Assembly: GCA_947478935.1 (NCBI GenBank)
Contig: CANJXV010000127.1
Coordinates: 1-7,233, forward strand
Direction: 5' to 3'
From: Comamonadaceae bacterium
Lineage (GTDB): Bacteria > Pseudomonadota > Gammaproteobacteria > Burkholderiales > Burkholderiaceae_C
DNA length: 7,233 bases
Part shown: piece by piece, positions 1-4,747 of the stretch
How positions within the stretch are numbered: the first letter of the stretch is position 1
Layout of the letters: each line of letters begins with the position of its first letter
The notes under the pieces: model-generated
Seen by the model: only the letters and a program-made list of their open reading frames with translations
Databases searched by the model: none
What the model was told of the DNA's origin: nothing
Program-made: the position numbers and the translations under genes

Positions 1-90
1 TCCCCGCATGGTGAAGCGGCCAACCGGGTCAGGTGGGGAACCAAGCAGCCCTAACTGTGGAGCCAGTGCCGGGGTCAGGCTCGTCAACCT
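1..90 (+). ncRNA. ffs: 4.5S RNA of the signal recognition particle (small bacterial SRP RNA), 5' end cut off by the window
   Basis: This RNA binds the M domain of Ffh and helps target nascent inner-membrane proteins to FtsY and the translocon. The conserved core is visible. GUCAGG at 28-33 faces AGCAGCC at 44-50, forming the internal loop that binds Ffh. Between them a UGG/CCA stem (34-36 with 41-43) carries the GGAA tetraloop at 37-40. Further helices also form: GGG 26-28 with CCC 49-51, UGG 9-11 with CCA 63-65, GCA 6-8 with UGC 67-69, and CCCC 2-5 with GGGG 71-74. C70 is bulged, as in the equivalent part of E. coli 4.5S RNA. By comparison with the roughly 114-nt E. coli RNA, some 15-20 nt of the 5' strand are missing. 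The 3' arm near 77-89 should pair with that missing part, so the 3' end at about 90 is an estimate. A U-rich stretch follows at 90-97. Recognition is confident; the ends are not. Confidence 0.93.
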
Positions 91-98
91 TATTTCCT

Positions 99-1388
99 CT
101 AGCGACCCAAAAAGCGCAACACACCAAGCGCCGCGACGCGGCCCGTGGCCAGGCAGGCGGTCAGCAAATAGCCGCCGGTAGGCGCTTCCCAATCAAGCAT
201 CTCGCCAGCGCAAAACACTCCGGGCAGGTGCTCCAGCATCAAATCGGGCGTAAGCACTTCAAACAAAACGCCGCCTGCCGAGCTGATGGCCTCGTCTAAG
301 GGCCGCGCGGCCTGCAATCGGATGGGCAAAGCTTTGATGGCCGCAGCCAAGGCGTTCGGTTGGGCCATGGATTCAGCGCCCAGACATTCGCGCAGCAAAG
401 CGGCCTTGATGCCGTCCAAGTGCAAACGGCTTTTCAAATGACTAGACAGCGAGCGCGAACCACGCGGATGAGCCACTTCGGCGAGCACGCGCTCTGCGGT
501 CAAAGCGGGCAGCAAGTCCAAGTAAAAAGTCGCTTGCCCGTGGCGCGCCAGTTCCTCGCGCAAAAGGGCCGAAGCGGCATACACCAGGCTGCCTTCCACG
601 CCGCTGGCGGTTGCCACAAATTCACCTTTGCGGTCAAACACGGGCGCACCGCCTGGCGCGCCAGGAATGCGTATCGCCACCGACTTCAAAGGCTGCCCGG
701 CAAAGCGCTCCGCAAAATAGGGGCTCCAGCCGCCCGCTACATCAAAGCCGCAATTGGAGGGCAACAGAGGCGCGACGGCCACACCGCGTTCTGCGAGTAA
801 AGCCACCCAGTTACCGTCCGAACCCAAGCGAGCCCAACTACCGCCACCCATCGCCAGCAATACCGCCTTGGCACGCACACGCCGCTCGCCCTGCGCACTG
901 ACAAAACGCAAGCATTCACCATCATCCCAACCCAACCAGCGATGGCGCATGTGGAACTGCACCGGCACCCCCGACTGCGGGTGGCGCAGGCGCTGCAACC
1001 AGGCGCGCAGCAAGGGCGCAGCTTTCATATCCGAGGGAAACACGCGCCCGGAAGAGCCCACAAAAGTATCTATGCCCAAGTCATGTGCCCAGCGGCGCAC
1101 GCCCGACGCATCGATGGCGCCCAGCGCGGCGGTGATCGCCTCGCGCCTTTGTCCGTAGCGGCCGGCAAATGCGTCGGCACCTTCGGCATGCGTCAGATTT
1201 AATCCACCGCGCCCCGCTAATAAAAACTTGCGGCCTACCGAGGCCATGGTGTCAAACACATGCGCCTGAACACCGGCCTCTGACAAGACTTGCGCAGCCA
1301 TCAAGCCCGCAGGTCCGCCGCCAATGATGGCGACTTCGCATTCCAGCACTGGCACCGCGCCGGCCTGTGTGCCGATCTCGCTGGTCAT
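99..1388 (-). CDS. HI0933/BaiN-like FAD-dependent flavoprotein (TIGR03862-type NAD(P)/FAD-dependent oxidoreductase)
   Basis: This is a 429-residue cytosolic flavoprotein with no signal peptide or membrane segment visible. The N-terminal Rossmann dinucleotide-binding motif AIIGGGPAG is at residues 20-28. Next come GRKFLLAGRGGLNLTH at 52-67, FVGSSGRVFPSDMKAAPLL at about 109-127, and the AMGGGSWARLGSDG segment at 179-192. The C-terminal FAD-contacting stretch CAGEMLDWEAPTGGYLLT lies at 393-410. These are signatures of the HI0933/YhiN/BaiN family, and the form and length fit the TIGR03862 subgroup. Substrate and physiological role are not established for this subgroup, so no reaction is assigned. 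The start at 1388 was chosen because the first recognisable domain follows within 20 residues, GGGGAAG at 1399-1393 is a good Shine-Dalgarno sequence, and the ATG overlaps the addA stop as ATGA. A longer frame opens at 1562, but its extra 58 residues lie wholly inside addA and look unlike the family. The stop is TAG at 101-99, next to ffs on the other strand. Confidence 0.9.
   Translation of the reverse strand: MTSEIGTQAGAVPVLECEVAIIGGGPAGLMAAQVLSEAGVQAHVFDTMASVGRKFLLAGRGGLNLTHAEGADAFAGRYGQRREAITAALGAIDASGVRRWAHDLGIDTFVGSSGRVFPSDMKAAPLLRAWLQRLRHPQSGVPVQFHMRHRWLGWDDGECLRFVSAQGERRVRAKAVLLAMGGGSWARLGSDGNWVALLAERGVAVAPLLPSNCGFDVAGGWSPYFAERFAGQPLKSVAIRIPGAPGGAPVFDRKGEFVATASGVEGSLVYAASALLREELARHGQATFYLDLLPALTAERVLAEVAHPRGSRSLSSHLKSRLHLDGIKAALLRECLGAESMAQPNALAAAIKALPIRLQAARPLDEAISSAGGVLFEVLTPDLMLEHLPGVFCAGEMLDWEAPTGGYLLTACLATGRVAALGVLRFLGR
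1385..1388 (-). promoter_or_regulatory. ATGA stop/start overlap between addA and the flavoprotein gene, with a strong ribosome binding site
   Basis: On the minus strand the bases ATGA hold both the flavoprotein start codon (1388-1386) and the addA stop TGA (1387-1385). GGGGAAG at 1399-1393 sits four bases upstream of the ATG, which is good Shine-Dalgarno spacing. Such overlaps usually allow terminating ribosomes to restart on the next gene. Here the site may also start translation independently. It fixes the start choice for the flavoprotein gene. Confidence 0.75.
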
Positions 1389-4300
1389 GTCGCTTCCCCG
1401 GGCAACGCAGGCTCGATCAATTGCCCCGTCGCGCTTAAAAATGCAGCGCGAACTATCTGTCCTGGATAGGCCAGACGCACTGCCGCGCAGTAAGTGGCTA
1501 ACTGGGCACACAAGGCAGGATCGGCCTGGGGTCGCGCGGCGCTTTTGTAGTCCAGCACCCACCAGTGCCCGGTGTCACTACGTTGTACCAAACGGTCCAT
1601 GCGCAGGCTGCGCCCACGGTGGTAAATATTGATTTCATTGCCCTGCCATTGCACCAGGTTTGCATCCCAAACCCAGGCACCCTCGCCTTGCACAATCGCT
1701 TGCGCGCCTAGGGATGCGCGCGCCATCTGCGATTCATCTAAAGCAAGTTGGTTTTGCGCCAGGCGCCATGCATGCGGGCTCCATAGCCCGTGTTCGCTGC
1801 CATGGCCAGGAACATAGTGTTCTAGCAAGCAATGCATCGCCTGGCCAATGCGTGATTCCAAATCAGCGTCGGCATCCAGCGGCACGGTGGCCGCTACCGG
1901 GCTAAAGGCGCGGCGCAAGGCAGCGGGCAGCACCGGTAAATCATGCACCTGGCCATCGGCCCAAGCAGATTCAGTCGCAGGGTCTGAACCTAGGCTGGCT
2001 GGCACCGGCTCCGCCTCTTGCGCATGGGCTTGCAAGAGCTTCCACCAACTATGGGCGTTGTCGCGGTGCGGCTGCATGGCGGAGAACACCAATGCCTCTT
2101 TGGCGCGCGTGAGCGCCACATACAAAGCATTGTGTTCTTCGCGGGTGCGTGCAATCGTCTCCTGCGCCAACAAGTCTTCGCAGCACGGCGGTGGCGTGGA
2201 CTCGCTGGCCAGAAACACAAAGCGGCGCGGAAAATCATCTTGCCCCGGCCACTGCACCAATACACCCATGCTGGTGGATTTGGGGCTTTCGCTATCGCAG
2301 TCCAGCATCAGCACCATGGGCGCTTCCAAGCCTTTGGCGCCGTGTACGGTGAGTAGTTGTACCGCACCGGGCTGGGCCAATTGGGGCACGGTATAGCCAC
2401 CGGCGCGCAGGGAACGCACAAACCCGTAAGCCGTTAGAAATCGCCCGCCATCAACTGCCAAGGCCGCGCCCAAGAGCGCATGCAAATGCGCTTGCACACT
2501 GGCCGATTGCGCCGGGGGCACGGTGGCGGTGTATACGGCCAGCACATCGCCTTCGCGATAAATAGCGCTTAGGGCATCGTGCGGAGGCAATTGCAGCAGC
2601 AGGCTTTGCCAGCGGCGCAGCTTGTCCGCGATCGGTGTGAAAACCTCCGCCAAATGGGCGGGTAGCGGTGCATCACCCAGCAAGGCAGGCAACCAGCCAG
2701 GGGTGCTGTCCGCACTGCGGGACTGCAAGTGCTGCACCCATTGCACCAGCAGCGCATCGTCCAATCCAAAAAGCGGTGACTTCAGGGCCTGCGCCAGCGA
2801 CACATCGTGGCGTGGCGACACCAGTGCGTCGACCAGGGCCAGTAAGTCCTGCACGGCAGGCAGTTCATGGAGTTCTGTTTTTTCCGCAAATTGCGCGGGT
2901 ATGTGCAACGCTTCTAACTCTTGCTTGAACAAGCCCAGACGTTCGCGCTTGCGCGCCAGAACCATCACGTCGGACGCTTGGATAGGAGCTGCTTTAAACC
3001 CACCAACGCCACGCAATGCATGGGCCAGCCAGCCAGCGGCCTGCCGCGCTTCGAGCACTTTGCGCTTGTCCTCGGGGCTATGGCGCGGCGTGCCTAGCGA
3101 GTCGCGCCATACGCTGACTTCGTCCTCTTCATGGGCTGCGCCAGCGGCGACCACTTCTTTCAAGACTTGCGGCAATTGCAGTACGCAGCCGGTCGATTCT
3201 GAAGCGGTGGTGTGCGCGCGAAAACCTTCAAACCCGCCAGCTTCTGCCAGCGGCGTAAACACCGTATTGATCAGCTCCATCACGCCTTGCGCATTGCGGC
3301 GCGTATGGTCGCAGCTCAGGCTGTCGCCACCGAGTTCCTTGGCGATAAAAAGTTTGGCATCCTGAAACACCTGGGGCTCGGCGCGGCGAAAGCGATAAAT
3401 GCTTTGCTTGGGGTCACCGACGATAAAGATAGAGGGCGCGCGTGCAGCTCCGGCATAACTGCCAATCCACGCTTGCATCGTTTTCCATTGCAAGGGGTTG
3501 GTATCCTGAAACTCATCGATCAGCAAGTGGCGCACTTGCGCATCTAGGCGCTCGCCAATCCAGGCGCCGCTGCGGGCATCGGTCAGCAAGCGGTAAGCGG
3601 TCAACTCCAGGTCGTTCATGTCTAACCAGGAGCGCTCGCGCTTCAAAGCGGCGTAGTCTTCTAACAAGCCGCGGGTCATGCGAGCCATGCGCTGCTGATG
3701 CAGCCAGGCCCGGTGCTGCAATTGCGCGCGGCGGATATCCAGCAGCAATTGTTGCGCTGCCTGTATCTCGGCCCGGCCGTTTATTTTTTCACCAAAGGAA
3801 CGTGGGCCATCCGATTTAGTCAGCAGGGCATCAAAAATGGAGTTCGAGTCACCCTCTTGCAAAGCCTGCTGCAATTGCGCGCCCTTGGCCGCGTACGACT
3901 TTTGGCTGGCTGCGCCCAAGGTGTGGGCCGCCGCCTCCAATAAAGTCTTTGCCGCCGCGCCGGATAAGGCCTGCAAGGGCTCTTCATATCCGGCCATCGA
4001 TGCAAAGCGTTCCCCCATGGTTTGTACCGAGGCCTGGACCACGCCTTGCGCATCGGCCAAGGCAAATTCAACGCGCTTAGCCAGCGCAGCTTCCAGTGCT
4101 TTGAGCGTCTGGTGGCGGCCATAAACAGCCACAGCGTCTTCATAGTCTTGCCGCGCCGCCGCGTCTTGCGCTACACGCCGATGGAAACGCCGCCACAACT
4201 GCGCCACCGCGCGGCTGTCGTCCTCCAGTAATTCGTACTGCACCGGCAGCCCCCAGCGCATCAACTCACCCACCGGCGCGTTGCGCACCAAGGTCGCAAA

Positions 4301-4747
4301 CCAGCCATGAAAAGTGCGTACCTGCACGGGACGGTCGGCCTGGAGCAGCATTGCGTGCAGGCCGCGTAATCGCGCCAATTGCTCTGCACCGATATCAGAT
4401 CCCAAACCCCGATCGCGCAGCGCTTGCTGCAATTGCGCGTCACTGGCTTGGCTAAATTCTTCTACCCAGCTGTTCAGGCGCTGGCGCATTTCGCCCGCGG
4501 CTTTTTTGGTAAAGGTAATGGCCAGCAATTCATGCGGCTGCGCACCCTCGAGCAAGGCGCGCAGCATCCGCGAGACCAGCATCCAGGTCTTGCCTGCGCC
4601 CGCACAGGCCTCAACGACCACGCTGCGCCGGGGGTCGCACGCGATAGCGTAAAACGCCGCTTGCGATACGCGTCGTCCGTCGTGCGCGTAAGCGGCCTCA
4701 GCATGGTGATGGGCATCAGCTGGCACTGGCGTTTTTGCGTCTGTCAT
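1385..4747 (-). CDS. addA: AddA-type UvrD-like helicase-nuclease (double-strand-break repair helicase subunit)
   Basis: This is a 1120-residue ATP-dependent 3'-5' helicase with a C-terminal nuclease, acting with AddB to resect double-strand ends for RecA. Numbering from the ATG at 4747, superfamily 1 motifs appear in order. They are Walker A ACAGAGKT (K53), ITFTKKAAGEMRQRL (77-91), VRTFHGWF (143-150), Walker B LLIDEFQDTNP (408-418, with D411 E412), FIVGDPKQSIYRFR (441-454), TRRN (482-485), LLTVHGAKGLE (798-808) and YVALTRAKEAL (876-886). The RecB-like nuclease follows: H972 in IGQAMH, D1051 in RMDRL, D1066 and K1068 in LDYKS, and Q1082/Y1086 in QLATY. All metal-binding and catalytic positions are present. 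Length is usual for proteobacterial AddA. The ATG at 4747 overlaps the addB stop. A TTG at 4792 would add 15 residues, overlap addB by 49 bases and lacks support. AddA rather than RecB is inferred from the partner gene, which resembles AddB and not RecC. Confidence 0.93.
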   Translation of the reverse strand: MTDAKTPVPADAHHHAEAAYAHDGRRVSQAAFYAIACDPRRSVVVEACAGAGKTWMLVSRMLRALLEGAQPHELLAITFTKKAAGEMRQRLNSWVEEFSQASDAQLQQALRDRGLGSDIGAEQLARLRGLHAMLLQADRPVQVRTFHGWFATLVRNAPVGELMRWGLPVQYELLEDDSRAVAQLWRRFHRRVAQDAAARQDYEDAVAVYGRHQTLKALEAALAKRVEFALADAQGVVQASVQTMGERFASMAGYEEPLQALSGAAAKTLLEAAAHTLGAASQKSYAAKGAQLQQALQEGDSNSIFDALLTKSDGPRSFGEKINGRAEIQAAQQLLLDIRRAQLQHRAWLHQQRMARMTRGLLEDYAALKRERSWLDMNDLELTAYRLLTDARSGAWIGERLDAQVRHLLIDEFQDTNPLQWKTMQAWIGSYAGAARAPSIFIVGDPKQSIYRFRRAEPQVFQDAKLFIAKELGGDSLSCDHTRRNAQGVMELINTVFTPLAEAGGFEGFRAHTTASESTGCVLQLPQVLKEVVAAGAAHEEDEVSVWRDSLGTPRHSPEDKRKVLEARQAAGWLAHALRGVGGFKAAPIQASDVMVLARKRERLGLFKQELEALHIPAQFAEKTELHELPAVQDLLALVDALVSPRHDVSLAQALKSPLFGLDDALLVQWVQHLQSRSADSTPGWLPALLGDAPLPAHLAEVFTPIADKLRRWQSLLLQLPPHDALSAIYREGDVLAVYTATVPPAQSASVQAHLHALLGAALAVDGGRFLTAYGFVRSLRAGGYTVPQLAQPGAVQLLTVHGAKGLEAPMVLMLDCDSESPKSTSMGVLVQWPGQDDFPRRFVFLASESTPPPCCEDLLAQETIARTREEHNALYVALTRAKEALVFSAMQPHRDNAHSWWKLLQAHAQEAEPVPASLGSDPATESAWADGQVHDLPVLPAALRRAFSPVAATVPLDADADLESRIGQAMHCLLEHYVPGHGSEHGLWSPHAWRLAQNQLALDESQMARASLGAQAIVQGEGAWVWDANLVQWQGNEINIYHRGRSLRMDRLVQRSDTGHWWVLDYKSAARPQADPALCAQLATYCAAVRLAYPGQIVRAAFLSATGQLIEPALPGEAT
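4744..4747 (-). promoter_or_regulatory. ATGA stop/start overlap between addB and addA
   Basis: The minus-strand bases ATGA contain the addA start (4747-4745) and the addB stop TGA (4746-4744). The nearest purine-rich match, AAGGA at 4767-4763, lies 15 bases upstream, farther than usual. Translation of addA therefore probably depends on ribosomes finishing addB. That would suit two proteins needed in equal amounts as a heterodimer. Confidence 0.7.

Noticed and set aside
73..97. A rho-independent terminator for ffs at the U-rich stretch 90-97
   Set aside because: The stem would have to pair with the part of ffs beyond the left edge, so it cannot be shown from this window. The U run is also interrupted.
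33..299. An 88-codon plus-strand open frame at the left edge
   Set aside because: Its beginning lies in the 4.5S RNA core and the rest is antisense to the flavoprotein C-terminus, including the conserved EAPTGGYLLT region.
1389..1562. A 58-residue N-terminal extension of the flavoprotein, opening at 1562
   Set aside because: It lies wholly inside addA in another frame, does not look like the family, and the ATG at 1388 has a good ribosome binding site and reaches the Rossmann motif within 20 residues.
1848..2396. A 182-codon plus-strand open frame opposite addA
   Set aside because: Its composition is typical of antisense shadows and the addA motif V and VI regions on the other strand fully account for the sequence constraint.
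2622..3365. A 247-codon plus-strand open frame opposite addA
   Set aside because: It is a mirror of the conserved AddA coding frame in GC-rich DNA, is rich in Ser, Ala, Arg and Cys, and has no recognisable domain.
3714..4439. The three 15-base repeats as a CRISPR array or mobile-element ends
   Set aside because: Spacing is irregular (about 150 and 560 bases), the repeat is too short, and all copies are within an intact conserved coding frame.
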